The notes under the pieces are model-generated. The model had not been told where the DNA came from. It saw nothing but the letters and a program-made list of their open reading frames with translations, and did no database searches. Source: Rhodocyclales bacterium (lineage in GTDB: Bacteria > Pseudomonadota > Gammaproteobacteria > Burkholderiales > Rhodocyclaceae). Taken from it: a stretch of 64,000 nucleotides of DNA. Of this stretch, positions 17,060 to 27,883 are shown one piece after another (the stretch's first letter is position 1; each line of letters opens with the position of its first letter). Location: NCBI GenBank assembly GCA_028292505.1, contig JAQGMF010000038.1:53854-117853 (forward strand), given 5' to 3'. The position numbers were made by a program, and so were the translations under genes.

Positions 17060-20000
17060 GACAACAGCTTGCCCGGCGAATCGTCGAGGGGCGGTGACAC
17101 ACCGTCTCCACCTTCGTTGCCATCACCACCACCCCAGCGTTCGCGGCGCCAGCGCTTCAGCCGATCAAAGCCGAGGTAGATGACCGGCGTGGTGAACAAC
17201 GTCAGCACCTGACTGACCAACAGACCACCAACCATGGTTATGCCAAGCGGATGACGCAGCTCGGAGCCCATGCCGCTGCCAACCATCAACGGCAGCGCGC
17301 CGAGCAGTGCTGCCATGGTTGTCATGAGGATAGGCCGGAAGCGCAGCAGGCTGGCCTGGAAGATCGCCTCGCGCGGCGACTTGCCTTGCTCGCGCTCGGC
17401 CTCCAGCGCGAAGTCAATCATCATGATGGCGTTCTTTTTGACGATGCCGATCAGCAGCACGATGCCGATAATGGCGATGACATTGAGTTCAGAACCGACG
17501 AGCATCAGCGCCAGCAGCGCACCGACGCCGGCCGATGGCAAGGTCGACAGGATCGTCACTGGGTGTATGTAACTTTCATACAGCACGCCGAGCACGATGT
17601 ACATGGTAACGATGGCGGCCAGGATCAGCCACAGCTCGTTGTCGAGCGAGGACTGGAAGGCCAGCGCCGCGCCCTGGAAGCCGGTGACCACCGAAGTCGG
17701 CATGCCAATGTCCTGCTTCGCCGCCTCGATGGCTTTCTCGGCATCGCCGAGCGAAGCGCCAGGCGCGAGGTTGAAGGAGATCGTGCCCGCCGGGAACTGC
17801 GCAAGATGGTTGATGACCAGCAGGTTGTTCTGCTCGACGATGCGCGCAACGCTGGTCAGCGGCACGACCTTGCCGCCGCTGGGCACGTAGAGGTCCTTGA
17901 GCGCCTCGGGGCCGTTCTGAAATTCAGGCTGCACTTCCAGCACCACGCGATAGAGATTGGATTGCGTGAAGATGGTCGATACCAGACGCTGACCGAAGGC
18001 GCTGTAGAGCACGTTGTCGATGCCCGCCGGCGTGACGTTAAGACGCGCGGCGACGTCGCGGTCGATCTCGATATAGGTTTGCAGACCCTTGTCCTGGTAG
18101 TCGCTGGCGACATCGGCAAGCTGCGGCACGTTGCGCAGGCGCTCCACCAGCTTGGTCATCCATTCGCCGAGAGCGTCCGGGTCATTGGTCTGCAAGGTAT
18201 ATTGATATTGGGTACGGCTGATGCGATCCTCGATGGTGAGATCCTGCACCGGCTGCAGATAGAGCGTGATGCCGGCCACTTTGGATACGGCCGTCTGCAG
18301 ACGCTTGGCAATTGCCGGCGCGCGCGCGGAGCGCGCCTTGAGCGGCTTGAGGTTGATCAACATGCGGCCATTATTGAGCGCGGCATTCGCCCCGTCGGTG
18401 CCGATGAAAGAGGTCAGGCTGTCGACATCCTTGTCGCGCAGGATGATGTCGGCCAGCGCCTGCTGCCGCTCGGCCATTGCCGCGAACGAGGTGGACTGCG
18501 TGGCATCGGAAATGCCTTGTATGACGCCGGTATCCTGCACCGGGAAGAAGCCCTTCGGCACCAGCACGTACAGCAACCCGGTCAGCAGCAGCGTGACGAC
18601 GGCGACGATCAAGGTGAGCGCCTGACGGTCGAGCACCCAGTCGAGCATGCGACCGTAGCGCGCGATGACGGCATCGAAAGCACGGCCGCTGGCATGGTAA
18701 AAGCGCCCCTGCTTTTCCTCCGGCACGTGTTTCAACAAGCGCGCGCACATCATCGGCGTGAGCGTCAGCGACACCACGGCGGAGATGAGGATGGAAACGG
18801 CTAGCGTGATGGCGAATTCGCGGAACAGGCGCCCGACCACATCGCCCATGAACAGCAGCGGAATCAGCACGGCGATCAGCGACAGAGTCAGCGAAATGAT
18901 GGTGAAGCCGATCTGCTCGGCGCCCTTGAGCGCTGCCTGCATCGGCGTCTCGCCGGCCTCGATGTAACGCGAGACATTCTCGATCATGACGATAGCATCA
19001 TCGACGACGAAGCCGGTGGCAATCGTCAAGGCCATCAGCGTGAGGTTGTTCACCGAGAAGCCGGCCATGTACATGACGCCAAAAGTGCCGATCAGCGACA
19101 GCGGAACGGCCACGGCGGGAATGATGGTGGCGGGCACACTACGCAGGAACATGAAGATCACCATGACCACGAGTGCCACGGCGATGCCCAGCTCGATGCC
19201 GACGTCTTCGATGGACGCACGTATCGTCACGGTGCGGTCGGTCAGCAATCTCACCGACACGGAGCCCGGTAAGCCAGCCTGCAATTGCGGCAATAGCGCC
19301 TTGATGCGGCTGACCGTGTCTATGACATTGGCACCGGGCTGGCGTTGGACGTTGAGCACGATGGCCGGCGTGCGGTCGGCCCAGGCGGCGAGCTTGGAAT
19401 TTTCCGCGCCGTCGACGATCTGGGCGACATCACCGAGGCGCACCGGCGCACCGTTCTTCCAGGCCAGGATCAGGTTGCGGTACTCGCTGACCGATTTGAG
19501 CTGGTCGTTGGCATCGATCGACGAGGAGCGCTGTGGCCCGTCGAAATTGCCCTTGGCCTGTTTGGTATTGGCATTGGTGATGACGGTGCGCACGTCATCC
19601 TGGTCGAGCCCGACGGCCGCCAGCGCGTGCGGATTGACCTGGATGCGCACGGCAGGCCGCTGCCCACCGGAGAGGCTTACCAGACCGACGCCGGGCACTT
19701 GCGAGAGCTTCTGTGCCACGCGCGTCTCGATGAGGTCTTCGATGCGCGGCAGCGGCATGGTGTCCGACATGACGGCCAGCGTCATGATGGGCGCATCGGC
19801 AGGATTGACCTTGCTGTAGATCGGCGGGTTGGGCAGATCGACCGGCAGCAGGTTGGAGCCGGCGTTGATCGCCGCCTGCACTTCCTGCTCGGCGATATCG
19901 AGATTCAGGTCGAGCGAAAACTGCAGCGTAATGACCGAGGCGCCCGCGGAATTCTGCGAAGACATCTGCGAGAGCCCAGGCATCTGACCGAACTGACGCT

Positions 20001-20202
20001 CCAGCGGCGCGGTGACCGATGAGGTCATGACATCGGGACTCGCGCCGGGATACAGCGTCACCACCTGGATCGTCGGGTAGTCGACTTCCGGCAGCGCCGA
20101 GATCGGCAGCACGCGGAGCGCAACGAGGCCAGCCAGCAGGATGGCCAGCATCAGCAGCGAGGTCGCAACCGGCCGCAGTATGAATATGCGCGAGGGATTC
20201 AT
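17056..20202 (-). CDS. mdtB: RND multidrug efflux pump subunit MdtB-like
   Basis: This 1048-residue inner-membrane RND pump is extensively similar to E. coli MdtB as I remember it: [20 protein letters not shown] near the N-terminus, [20 protein letters not shown], the [11 protein letters not shown] proton-relay segment and [19 protein letters not shown]. The C-terminus carries an extra glycine/acid-rich tail ([11 protein letters not shown]). It is the second gene of the operon, 14 bases after the adaptor gene, and overlaps mdtC by four bases. Confidence 0.93.
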   Translation of the reverse strand: MNPSRIFILRPVATSLLMLAILLAGLVALRVLPISALPEVDYPTIQVVTLYPGASPDVMTSSVTAPLERQFGQMPGLSQMSSQNSAGASVITLQFSLDLNLDIAEQEVQAAINAGSNLLPVDLPNPPIYSKVNPADAPIMTLAVMSDTMPLPRIEDLIETRVAQKLSQVPGVGLVSLSGGQRPAVRIQVNPHALAAVGLDQDDVRTVITNANTKQAKGNFDGPQRSSSIDANDQLKSVSEYRNLILAWKNGAPVRLGDVAQIVDGAENSKLAAWADRTPAIVLNVQRQPGANVIDTVSRIKALLPQLQAGLPGSVSVRLLTDRTVTIRASIEDVGIELGIAVALVVMVIFMFLRSVPATIIPAVAVPLSLIGTFGVMYMAGFSVNNLTLMALTIATGFVVDDAIVMIENVSRYIEAGETPMQAALKGAEQIGFTIISLTLSLIAVLIPLLFMGDVVGRLFREFAITLAVSILISAVVSLTLTPMMCARLLKHVPEEKQGRFYHASGRAFDAVIARYGRMLDWVLDRQALTLIVAVVTLLLTGLLYVLVPKGFFPVQDTGVIQGISDATQSTSFAAMAERQQALADIILRDKDVDSLTSFIGTDGANAALNNGRMLINLKPLKARSARAPAIAKRLQTAVSKVAGITLYLQPVQDLTIEDRISRTQYQYTLQTNDPDALGEWMTKLVERLRNVPQLADVASDYQDKGLQTYIEIDRDVAARLNVTPAGIDNVLYSAFGQRLVSTIFTQSNLYRVVLEVQPEFQNGPEALKDLYVPSGGKVVPLTSVARIVEQNNLLVINHLAQFPAGTISFNLAPGASLGDAEKAIEAAKQDIGMPTSVVTGFQGAALAFQSSLDNELWLILAAIVTMYIVLGVLYESYIHPVTILSTLPSAGVGALLALMLVGSELNVIAIIGIVLLIGIVKKNAIMMIDFALEAEREQGKSPREAIFQASLLRFRPILMTTMAALLGALPLMVGSGMGSELRHPLGITMVGGLLVSQVLTLFTTPVIYLGFDRLKRWRRERWGGGDGNEGGDGVSPPLDDSPGKLLS

Positions 20203-20216
20203 GGAGGCGCTGCCCC

Positions 20217-21881
20217 TCAGTTGCTGGCAGGCGCGGAAGCGTCACCGCCCGGTCGGCGGCGCGGCCTGTCGCCACTTGCGCCATCCGGGCGCGGCCAACG
20301 GCCAGCGCCAGGAGTGCTCTGGCCCTCCGGGGCAATGCCATCGGCATCTTTCCGTTTGTTCTGCCATTGCGACCAGTCGCCCTTCGGGCTGCTCTGTCCC
20401 GCCTGTGCGGCCGGGCGTGCACTCGGTTGATCAGCGGTGGTGCCACCGCCCGGCGCACGTTTTTGCTGCCATTGCGAGCGATCAGGCTTCGGCCCACTCT
20501 GGCCGCTCTGTCCTTCCGCCACTGGCGCGCTGGCATCGGCGCCACCACGTCTGCCGCGACCACTACGACCCGCGCCGCGCGGCCTTTCCTTGAGCAGATT
20601 CGCCGCGTTGGCGACCTCGACCTTGGCGCCTTCGCGCAACTGGTCGACACCGTCGATCACCACCATCTCACCGCCTTGCAAGCCGTCGGTGATCTCGATA
20701 CCGGCGCCTTCCGTGGCGCCGGTCTTGACGGTGCGCTGCGTCACCGTCTTGTCCTCCTTGACGACGTACACGAAGGTGCCACTGCGGCCACGCTGGATCG
20801 CCGCCGACGGTGCAATGACAGCGTTCTGCCGGGTTGCGGCCAGTAGATGAACGTTGACGAACTGATTGGGAAATAAAATGCCGTCGTCATTAGCAAAGGA
20901 AGCCTTGAGCTTGACGGTACCGGTGGTCAGATCGATCTGATTGTCGATCGACGCGACGCGGCCGGCGGCAAGCATGTTTTTCTGCTCGCGATCCCAGGCT
21001 TCGGCCCGCAAGGCCGTGCCGTCATGCAAGGGGCCGAGCACCGCCGGCAACTGCGATTCGGGCAGCGTGAATACCACGCTGATCGGCTGCACCTGGTTGA
21101 TGGTGACAATGCCAGCGGCATCTGACTGATGAATCATGTTGCCGGCATCGACCTGGTGCAAGCCGGTGCGGCCGCTCACCGGGGCGACGATGCGCGTGTA
21201 GCCTAGCTGCAGCTTGGCGCTGTCGACCTGGGCCTGGTCCGATTTTATGACGCCTTCATCTTGCTTGACCTGCGCCTCGGCCGTATCGACCTGCTGGCCG
21301 GAGATCGAGTCCTGCGCCAACAAGGTCTGGTAGCGCGCCAGATCGCGCCGTGCATTCTGTAGCTGTGCCTGATCGCGCGCCAGCTGGCCCTCGGCCTGCT
21401 CGACCTGGACCAGAAAGGGCTGGCGATCGATCTCGGCGAGGAGTTGGCCGGCACGGACCATCTGCCCTTCCTTGAAATTCAGCTTGTTCAATTGCCCGTC
21501 GACGCGGGCATGCACGATGACAGAGCTCGCCGGCGTGACGGTGCCGAGACTGGCGAAGTAGACTCTCAGCTCACCCAGGCGAACAGTGTCGACCTGCACG
21601 GGAACGGCCTGCCCCGGCGCTCGTCCCCCTCCGCCTCCCCGCCGCGGACCGCCATTTGCACCATTTGCACCATTGGCGCCACTTGTCGCGTTGGCGCCGT
21701 TCGCATTGTCCGGCGCCGAGCCCAGCGGATGCCAATGCAGCCAGGCCCAGATGGCAAGGCCGACCGCAAGGACGAGCCATAGCAGCCGTATCAGGCGACG
21801 CCGCCAGCGTGGCGTGGAAAATGCGTAGGGAATAGCCGCCGAGGCGTTCGGTTCTGTGCTTTCTGATGGGCGCTCATTCAT
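20217..21881 (-). CDS. mdtA: RND efflux membrane-fusion protein MdtA-like with low-complexity tail
   Basis: 554 residues from the ATG at 21881. A membrane anchor ([19 protein letters not shown]) precedes a Gly/Asn/Ala-rich linker, then the adaptor core: lipoyl halves near [20 protein letters not shown], an alpha-hairpin, and [18 protein letters not shown]. It links the RND pump to the outer-membrane factor. The last ~130 residues are Gly/Pro/Arg/Gln-rich and contain two SQWQ(Q/N)KR motifs, an unusual extension. First gene of the operon; the 21882-22170 spacer to the divergent gene must hold its promoter, but no clear box is visible. Confidence 0.9.
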   Translation of the reverse strand: MNERPSESTEPNASAAIPYAFSTPRWRRRLIRLLWLVLAVGLAIWAWLHWHPLGSAPDNANGANATSGANGANGANGGPRRGGGGGRAPGQAVPVQVDTVRLGELRVYFASLGTVTPASSVIVHARVDGQLNKLNFKEGQMVRAGQLLAEIDRQPFLVQVEQAEGQLARDQAQLQNARRDLARYQTLLAQDSISGQQVDTAEAQVKQDEGVIKSDQAQVDSAKLQLGYTRIVAPVSGRTGLHQVDAGNMIHQSDAAGIVTINQVQPISVVFTLPESQLPAVLGPLHDGTALRAEAWDREQKNMLAAGRVASIDNQIDLTTGTVKLKASFANDDGILFPNQFVNVHLLAATRQNAVIAPSAAIQRGRSGTFVYVVKEDKTVTQRTVKTGATEGAGIEITDGLQGGEMVVIDGVDQLREGAKVEVANAANLLKERPRGAGRSGRGRRGGADASAPVAEGQSGQSGPKPDRSQWQQKRAPGGGTTADQPSARPAAQAGQSSPKGDWSQWQNKRKDADGIAPEGQSTPGAGRWPRPDGASGDRPRRRPGGDASAPASN

Positions 21882-22170
21882 TGCTTTTTTTCCGGTTCTT
21901 TTGTTAATGGCAACAGACCCTAATGCGAGCAAACGATGCTATAGCACCTGCCGTGCCCACAAGTTACCTTTTGTAAGCCTTTGTTACTGTGCGGCACCGG
22001 ACTGTGCATGACAAACGCCGGCATCGACGATGCTTGCCGCCGGGCCAAGACGCACGCATTACAATGGACATCGACGGCGAAACAATGCCCGGCGGCAGCA
22101 AGACCGCGCGGGCTTGTCGAAACGAACACACACCTTCAACACCGGCGTGCACAGGGCACGTAGTTCATCC

Positions 22171-23490
22171 ATGGAAGTCGCGCTTCTTCTCGCCTTGATA
22201 GTGCTGAACGGGGCATTTGCCATGTCGGAAATCGCACTGGTCACCGCCCGCAGAACCAGACTCCAGAAGCATATCGACGAGGATGATGTCGGTGCGATTG
22301 CTGCCGTGAAACTTGGCGAGGATCCCACCAAATTCCTGTCGACCGTCCAGATCGGCATTACCTCGATTGGCATACTCAACGGTATCGTCGGTGAGGCAGC
22401 CTTTGCGCAGCCTTTCTCGCACTGGCTCGAACATGTCGGTCTGCAGGCGCCCGCATCGGGTTATGTGGCGACAGTGCTGGTGGTGTTGACCATCACCTAT
22501 ATCTCGATCGTTGTCGGCGAGCTGGTGCCCAAGCGCCTGGGCCAACTGCAACCCGAGACAGTGGCACGCCTGGTGTCGCGGCCGATGACCTGGCTGGCCG
22601 TTCTCACCAAACCCTTCGTACAGCTGCTGACAGGCTCCACGCACCTGCTGCTCAGTCTGCTCGGCGTCGACAATGACAGCAGCAACACCGTCACCGAAGA
22701 AGAGATTCACGCCATGCTCGCCGAGGGTTCCAGCGCTGGCGTCATCGAGCACCAGGAACACGCGATGGTGCGCAACGTATTCCGTCTGGATGAGCGCCAG
22801 ATCACTTCGCTGATGGTGCCGCGCAGCGACATCACCTATCTCGATGCCGATCGGCCGTGGCAAGAAAACCTGACCATCGTCGAAGAGTCGGAGCGCTCGC
22901 GCTTTCCCGTGGTACGCGGTGGGCTGGACAACATCATCGGCGTGATAAATGCCAAACAGCTATTCGCGGCAATCGTCCACGGTGGCACACCGGACTTGTT
23001 GCAGAACCTGCAGACGCCAGTCTTCGTGCCGGAAAGTCTGACCGGCATGGAACTGTTGCAGAACATCCGCGCCTCGGGCGTGCAGCTTGCCTTCATCATC
23101 GACGAATATGGCGAGGTGCAGGGCATCGTCACCCTGAAGGACATCATGGAAGCCATCACCGGCGAGTTCAAGACGCGCCATGCGCAGGATGGTTGGGCAG
23201 TGCAGCGCGAGGACGGCTCCTGGCTACTCGACGGCCTGATCCCGGTGCCCGAGCTCAAGGACCGGCTGGAATTGAAGTCCGTGCCCGAAGAAGAGAAGGA
23301 ACGCTACCAGACCCTCAGCGGCATGATGATGCTCATGCTCGGCCGCATTCCACACACAGCGGACAAAGCCGTGTGGGAAGACTGGTCGTTCGAGATCGTG
23401 GACATGGATGGCAAGCGCATCGACAAGGTGCTGGCGGCCAAGCAGGTTGTGAACGAGAACGACACACGCGATGCGGCTCCTTCGGCCTGA
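22171..23490 (+). CDS. CNNM/CorC-HlyC family membrane protein (UPF0053)
   Basis: 439 residues from the ATG at 22171. The N-terminal DUF21/CNNM transmembrane domain (LNGAFAMSEIALVTARRTRL, then LSTVQIGITSIGILNGIVGE) is followed by paired CBS domains around residues 210-330 and a CorC_HlyC C-terminal domain ending near VLAAKQVV. Such proteins are linked to Mg/Co or other cation homeostasis; older hemolysin annotations are doubtful. The open frame starts at 22030 but the first 47 codons are unlike the family. It is transcribed divergently from the efflux operon. Confidence 0.9.
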   Translation: MEVALLLALIVLNGAFAMSEIALVTARRTRLQKHIDEDDVGAIAAVKLGEDPTKFLSTVQIGITSIGILNGIVGEAAFAQPFSHWLEHVGLQAPASGYVATVLVVLTITYISIVVGELVPKRLGQLQPETVARLVSRPMTWLAVLTKPFVQLLTGSTHLLLSLLGVDNDSSNTVTEEEIHAMLAEGSSAGVIEHQEHAMVRNVFRLDERQITSLMVPRSDITYLDADRPWQENLTIVEESERSRFPVVRGGLDNIIGVINAKQLFAAIVHGGTPDLLQNLQTPVFVPESLTGMELLQNIRASGVQLAFIIDEYGEVQGIVTLKDIMEAITGEFKTRHAQDGWAVQREDGSWLLDGLIPVPELKDRLELKSVPEEEKERYQTLSGMMMLMLGRIPHTADKAVWEDWSFEIVDMDGKRIDKVLAAKQVVNENDTRDAAPSA

Positions 23491-23504
23491 TCTGCATAAA
23501 GGCG

Positions 23505-23585
23505 CGTCATTCCCGCGAAAGCGGGAATCCACTTCTACGTGAGGTCTGCGCCAGCGAGTGGATTCCCGCTTTCGCGGGAATGACG
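23505..23585. repeat. Paired ATTCCCGC-GAAA-GCGGGAAT hairpin element
   Basis: Arms 23505-23533 and 23557-23585 are perfect reverse complements, and each folds into a tetraloop hairpin. The loop ACGTGAGGTCTGCGCCAGCG is very similar to that of the 39998-40078 copy, which suggests these two belong to one subfamily. Confidence 0.85.
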
Positions 23586-23728
23586 AGCTTGAGAGTGAGC
23601 AGCCGCAAGTGCGTTGCCCATAAAAAACTTGATATTGCGCAGCGCGGCGCGCCCTCCTACGCTACTGCATGCGTCGCCTGCAGATCTGTCGGCACGCATT
23701 CTCATCAACCAGACGCAGCGAGGACCCG

Positions 23729-24037
23729 ATGGCCGATGAATGCACACACATCCCCGGCGTGCAGGATGTAACGCCCAGCGCACTGGGCTGCGAAGAGTGT
23801 CTGAAGATGGGCAGCAAATGGGTACACCTGCGCATCTGCAGAACCTGCGGGCATGTCGGTTGCTGCGACCAGTCGCCGCACCGGCATGCAACGCGGCATT
23901 TCCACGCCACCGCGCATCCCATCATCGAAGGCTACGATCCGCCTGAAGGCTGGGGCTGGTGTTATGTCGATGAAATATTTTTCGATCTGAGCGATCGCAA
24001 GACGCCGCACAACGGACCGATACCGCGCTACTTCTAG
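23729..24037 (+). CDS. UBP-type zinc-finger protein
   Basis: 102 residues from the ATG at 23729, with AGGA upstream. Cys and His positions (C5, H7, C21, C24, C37, C40, C45, C46, H51, H53, H57, H59, H63) fit the ZnF-UBP fold, with CEEC, ICRTCGHVGCCD and H-x3-H-type ligands. In eukaryotes this domain binds the free C-terminus of ubiquitin; no ubiquitin system is visible here, so the bacterial ligand is unknown. It lies 25 bases upstream of the cNMP/thioredoxin-reductase-like gene and is probably co-transcribed, suggesting a redox or regulatory partnership. Confidence 0.88.
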   Translation: MADECTHIPGVQDVTPSALGCEECLKMGSKWVHLRICRTCGHVGCCDQSPHRHATRHFHATAHPIIEGYDPPEGWGWCYVDEIFFDLSDRKTPHNGPIPRYF

Positions 24038-24062
24038 GCCGCAACACGACGGAATCCCAGCC

Positions 24063-25745
24063 ATGGCAAAACCGACGCTCGAAGAAGAACGCAACGCGCA
24101 GGAGAGTCCCGACGATCCTTACGAGCGCGCCGCCCAGACCTTCCCACGGCTGGACAGTGACATGGCATCGCGGATTGCGTCGTATGGCGACGAGGAACTC
24201 GTCCCGCAAGGCACGCTGATTTTCGAACGGGGCCAGCGCAACGTCGACTTCTTTCTGATCCAGGCGGGCGAAATCGAGATCTTCGAGATCGACGAATACG
24301 GCCAGCCGCAGGTCGTCACCGTGCACCGCGCCGGACAATTCACCGGCGAGCTGCATCTGCTCAATGGCCGACAAACCCTGGTCAGCGCACGCGCCATTGT
24401 CGACACACCCGTGGTGCGCATCAAGCGACCCGCTTTCAGACGTCTGATCAGCGCCGAGCCCGATATCGGCGAGGTGATCCTGCGCGCGCTGATCCTGCGT
24501 CGCGTGGGTTCCCTCAAACATTCCAAGGGTGCCATCTCGGTGATTGGCTCCGGTCACGGCGGCGACACGTTGCGCGTCCAACGCTTTCTCACGCGCAACG
24601 CCTATCCCTTTCGCCTGCTGGACATCGACTTCGACCCGCACGCGCGCGATCTGCTCGAAGGTCACACGCTCACGCCCGAACAGTTTCCGGTCGTGCTCTC
24701 GCCCGGCAAGCCGGCGCTGTTCAATCCGAGCAACGCAACGCTGGCCGATGCGCTCGGCCTCGCCGAGACGCTTGACCCCGAGCACGTCTATGATCTGGCC
24801 GTCGTCGGCGCCGGACCGGCAGGGCTGGCGGCAGCTGTCTATGGCGCATCCGAGGGGCTCGATACCATTGTCATAGAGAGCATGGCGCCTGGCGGACAGG
24901 CGGGCACCAGTTCGAAGATCGAAAACTATCTCGGTTTCCCGACCGGCATCTCGGGTGCCGCGCTGGCCGGGCGCGCACAGGTACAGGCCATGAAGTTCGG
25001 CGCCAACCTTGCCATCTCGCGCGCCGTGAGCCGCCTGGAATGCGACGAACACCCTTACCTGCTGCACCTGGAAGACGGTCAGACCCTGCGCTCGCGCGCC
25101 ATCGTCATCGCCACCGGCGTGTGCTATCGCAAGCTCGACCTGCCCAACTACGCACGCTTCGAGGGACAAGGCATTCATTACGCGGCCACGCCGATCGAAC
25201 AGCAACTGTGCATGAACGAAGAGGTCGTGGTCGTCGGTGGCGGCAATTCGGCAGGTCAGGCGGCAGTTTTCCTCTCGCGCACCGTGGCCTGCGTGCACAT
25301 CCTGGTGCGCGGCGATGGGCTCGCGGCCACCATGTCGGACTATCTCGTGCAGCGTCTGTCCTCATCGCCGAAAGTCATATTGCATACGCGCGCCGAAGTA
25401 ACGGCGCTCGATGGCGACACAAGCTTGCAGTCAGTGCGCGTTGCGCACCGCGAAAGCGGAGAAACGCAAACCCTGCGCATTTCCAATCTATTTGTCATGA
25501 TCGGCGCACAGCCCAACACCGAGTGGCTCGACGGCTGCCTGGAGCTTGACCGCACCGGCTTCGTCAAGACCGGTTACGACGCCAACGGCCAACTCCTGCG
25601 TTCGGTGTATGCCACCACCTTGCCCGGCGTGTACGCTGTCGGCGACGTACGCTCGGGCTCCGTCAAACGCGTGGCCTCCAGCGTCGGCGAAGGTTCGGTG
25701 GTGGTGCAGGCGATTCACCAGTTCCTGAATCCCGAACCTGTCTGA
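24063..25745 (+). CDS. Cyclic-nucleotide-binding / thioredoxin-like / FAD-NADPH reductase fusion
   Basis: 560 residues. Residues ~35-145 form a cNMP-binding domain (GELHLLNGRQTLVSARA). Residues ~155-235 look like a thioredoxin/glutaredoxin-like module without a CxxC. Residues ~243-555 form a thioredoxin-reductase fold with FAD motif GAGPAG (249-254), NADPH motif GGGNSAGQ (392-399) and C-terminal VYAVGDVR. The redox-active CATC of true TrxR is replaced by AATP (374-377), so dithiol transfer to thioredoxin is unlikely. Inferred: an NAD(P)H-dependent flavin reductase gated by a cyclic nucleotide, partnered with the UBP finger upstream. Confidence 0.88.
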   Translation: MAKPTLEEERNAQESPDDPYERAAQTFPRLDSDMASRIASYGDEELVPQGTLIFERGQRNVDFFLIQAGEIEIFEIDEYGQPQVVTVHRAGQFTGELHLLNGRQTLVSARAIVDTPVVRIKRPAFRRLISAEPDIGEVILRALILRRVGSLKHSKGAISVIGSGHGGDTLRVQRFLTRNAYPFRLLDIDFDPHARDLLEGHTLTPEQFPVVLSPGKPALFNPSNATLADALGLAETLDPEHVYDLAVVGAGPAGLAAAVYGASEGLDTIVIESMAPGGQAGTSSKIENYLGFPTGISGAALAGRAQVQAMKFGANLAISRAVSRLECDEHPYLLHLEDGQTLRSRAIVIATGVCYRKLDLPNYARFEGQGIHYAATPIEQQLCMNEEVVVVGGGNSAGQAAVFLSRTVACVHILVRGDGLAATMSDYLVQRLSSSPKVILHTRAEVTALDGDTSLQSVRVAHRESGETQTLRISNLFVMIGAQPNTEWLDGCLELDRTGFVKTGYDANGQLLRSVYATTLPGVYAVGDVRSGSVKRVASSVGEGSVVVQAIHQFLNPEPV

Positions 25746-25888
25746 CTGCAAACCTCCGTCTATCGACGCAACTGCCTGCAAGTGCCTGCAACTGCCTATT
25801 GGGCGATGCGGCAACATCGCATAATATCCACGGCGCCCCAACCATCGCGGCAAGTGTGCTGCCGCCTGAAACATCTCCGGAGAACTAC

Positions 25889-26896
25889 ATGCCCCGCATT
25901 CACAGATGGGTATTCGCCGTCGTCCTGCTGTCGTCCCAGGCCGTATATGCCTTTTCCTGTCCGACGCCGCCGGCCGGCATACGGGACATCAAGGCCTTCG
26001 GCTACTACATCGACAAGGCGGGCTCGATACGCGACGAACAGAAATTTAAGGAGACGCATGCGCTGACCAAGCCATTCGAGGACTTCGCACAGGCGGTCGA
26101 CGAAATGTCGGATGCATACATTGCAAACAATGATGTCGAAGCGGCGACATGCACGGGCGCCTGGCTCGATCGCTGGGCGCAAGACCGCGCCATGCTCGGA
26201 CAGATGATCATCATCAACAACGATCAACCCCAATACACGCGCAAGTGGACGCATGCGTCGGCGGCCATTTCCTATCTCAAGGTCAAGTCAGCCCTGACCC
26301 CGGAAGTGCGCGCGCACATCGAACCCTGGCTGCGCGAACTCGCGCACGCGACACTCGGCTACTGGAGCAATCCCAAGAAGAATCGCAACAATCACTATTA
26401 CTGGACTGGCGTTGGCGTCATGGCCACGGCCGCTTCGACGGGTGACAAGGAATTGCTCGAAGATGCCAAAAGCATTTACGAAAGCGGCATTCGCGACATC
26501 GACGATGACGGCAGCCTACCCAAGGAAATGGCCCGTGCCGGTCGCGCGCTGCACTATCACAACTTCTCACTGGCGCCGCTAGTGCTGATCGCCGAGATGT
26601 CGCGATACGTGGGCAAGGACTGGTACGCGTTCAAGAACAATCGCATCAACCTGCTTGCCGAGCGTGTTGCGGGTGGCTTGGCCGATCCGAGCTGGTTCGC
26701 CAAGGAGTCGGGTACAGACCCGCAGGTGATTCCCAATCCGGATGATGGTGGCTGGACGGAGTTCTACGTCAAACGCGCACCGCATCCGGAAAAATTCCAG
26801 GAGATGCTGAAACACCGTCCGATGGTCATGCGCGATCTCGGCGGCAACCTGACTTTGATGGCCGAGAAGAACGTCTTCGATCCGCCGAAACCCTGA
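25889..26896 (+). CDS. AlgL-like alginate (polymannuronate) lyase family protein
   Basis: 335 residues from the ATG at 25889 (GGAG seven bases upstream). A cleavable signal peptide ends at VYA and sends it to the periplasm. Family features include WLDRWAQ, the KKNRNNHYYWTG segment with the catalytic-site NNH, and GRALHYHNFSLAPL carrying the Arg/Tyr of the active site. It should cleave polyuronates by beta-elimination. No alginate biosynthesis genes are in the window, so it may be used for scavenging or turnover of another uronic polymer. It appears monocistronic. Confidence 0.85.
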   Translation: MPRIHRWVFAVVLLSSQAVYAFSCPTPPAGIRDIKAFGYYIDKAGSIRDEQKFKETHALTKPFEDFAQAVDEMSDAYIANNDVEAATCTGAWLDRWAQDRAMLGQMIIINNDQPQYTRKWTHASAAISYLKVKSALTPEVRAHIEPWLRELAHATLGYWSNPKKNRNNHYYWTGVGVMATAASTGDKELLEDAKSIYESGIRDIDDDGSLPKEMARAGRALHYHNFSLAPLVLIAEMSRYVGKDWYAFKNNRINLLAERVAGGLADPSWFAKESGTDPQVIPNPDDGGWTEFYVKRAPHPEKFQEMLKHRPMVMRDLGGNLTLMAEKNVFDPPKP

Positions 26897-26928
26897 GGCC
26901 GGTTATTGAATTGGCATTACGTAGAATT

Positions 26929-27735
26929 TCAACAAGCCACCGCAATAGCGCGCGCCTGGCGCTCACCGTCCGGGCGCACACCACCATTCTGGAACACCTT
27001 CAACTCACCCGGCGCAAAAGCGATCCAGGTCTCGTTGGACGTCAGTGGCTGCGTGGCAATGACGGTGATGCAGTCGTCGAGATGATTGTGGTCATTGAAG
27101 TCGATACTCAATTCGCAATCGACCAGATGGGCTTTCGCAAAGGGATATTGCCGCGTCACGTAGTGCAGATGCGTCGAGCAATGTGCGAACAGCGCCTCGC
27201 CGTTGGACAGCATGAAATTGAACACGCCGTGCGTGGCAATCTCCTTGCTCAATTCCTGCAGCGCGTCACTGAGCACATCGACCGCTGGCATCTCGTCGCC
27301 GAAACGCGCACGCAGACTTTGCATCAGGAAACAGAAAGCGCGCTCGCTATCGGTGGCGCCCACCGGCCGGAACGCGCCGGATAGTACAGGCGCATAGTGC
27401 TTGAGGTGGCCGTTGTGAGCGAAGACCCAGTAGCGGCCCCACAGTTCGCGCATGAAGGGGTGCGAGTTTTCCAGCGCCACCGGCCCCTGCGTGGCCTTGC
27501 GGATATGCGCCACGACGTTGCAGGATTTGATCGGGTAACGCTTGATCAGCTCGGCCAAGGGGGAAGTCACGGAAGATTTGTCGTCGACGATGAGACGGCA
27601 ACCACGGTCCTCGAAGAAAGCGATGCCCCAGCCGTCGCTATGCTCGTCGGTCTGGCCGCCACGGCGCGAGAAGCCCTCGAACGAAAAGCTGATCGACGCA
27701 GGCTTGTTGCAATTCATCCCCAGCAGCTGACACAT
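26929..27735 (-). CDS. Class II glutamine amidotransferase (YafJ-like)
   Basis: 268 residues from the ATG at 27735, chosen because it gives Met-Cys2, the N-terminal nucleophile of Ntn class II amidotransferases. Other matches are DEHSDGWGIAFF, HIRKATQGPVALENSHPF and the WVFAHNGHLK loop. It would hydrolyse glutamine or a gamma-glutamyl compound in the cytoplasm. No synthase domain is attached, so it is either a stand-alone gamma-glutamyl hydrolase or acts with an unlinked partner. An upstream open frame to 27840 is probably untranslated. Confidence 0.88.
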   Translation of the reverse strand: MCQLLGMNCNKPASISFSFEGFSRRGGQTDEHSDGWGIAFFEDRGCRLIVDDKSSVTSPLAELIKRYPIKSCNVVAHIRKATQGPVALENSHPFMRELWGRYWVFAHNGHLKHYAPVLSGAFRPVGATDSERAFCFLMQSLRARFGDEMPAVDVLSDALQELSKEIATHGVFNFMLSNGEALFAHCSTHLHYVTRQYPFAKAHLVDCELSIDFNDHNHLDDCITVIATQPLTSNETWIAFAPGELKVFQNGGVRPDGERQARAIAVAC

Positions 27736-27883
27736 CTTGCGGATATTTCCGGACGACCCGAATGGGTGGGTATAAAGGTCTAACGTCTTGCCTGTAACAA
27801 AGTTAACACCGATCAACCCATTCTGTCGTCCAGATATCACACGGCAAACGTGTTTTTTCTTGTTTGCTTATGCAAATTGCCCA

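Noticed and set aside
17251..18804. Long + strand open frame of ~517 codons opposite the MdtB-like gene
   Set aside because: Same shadow pattern; the minus-strand gene matches MdtB along its whole length.
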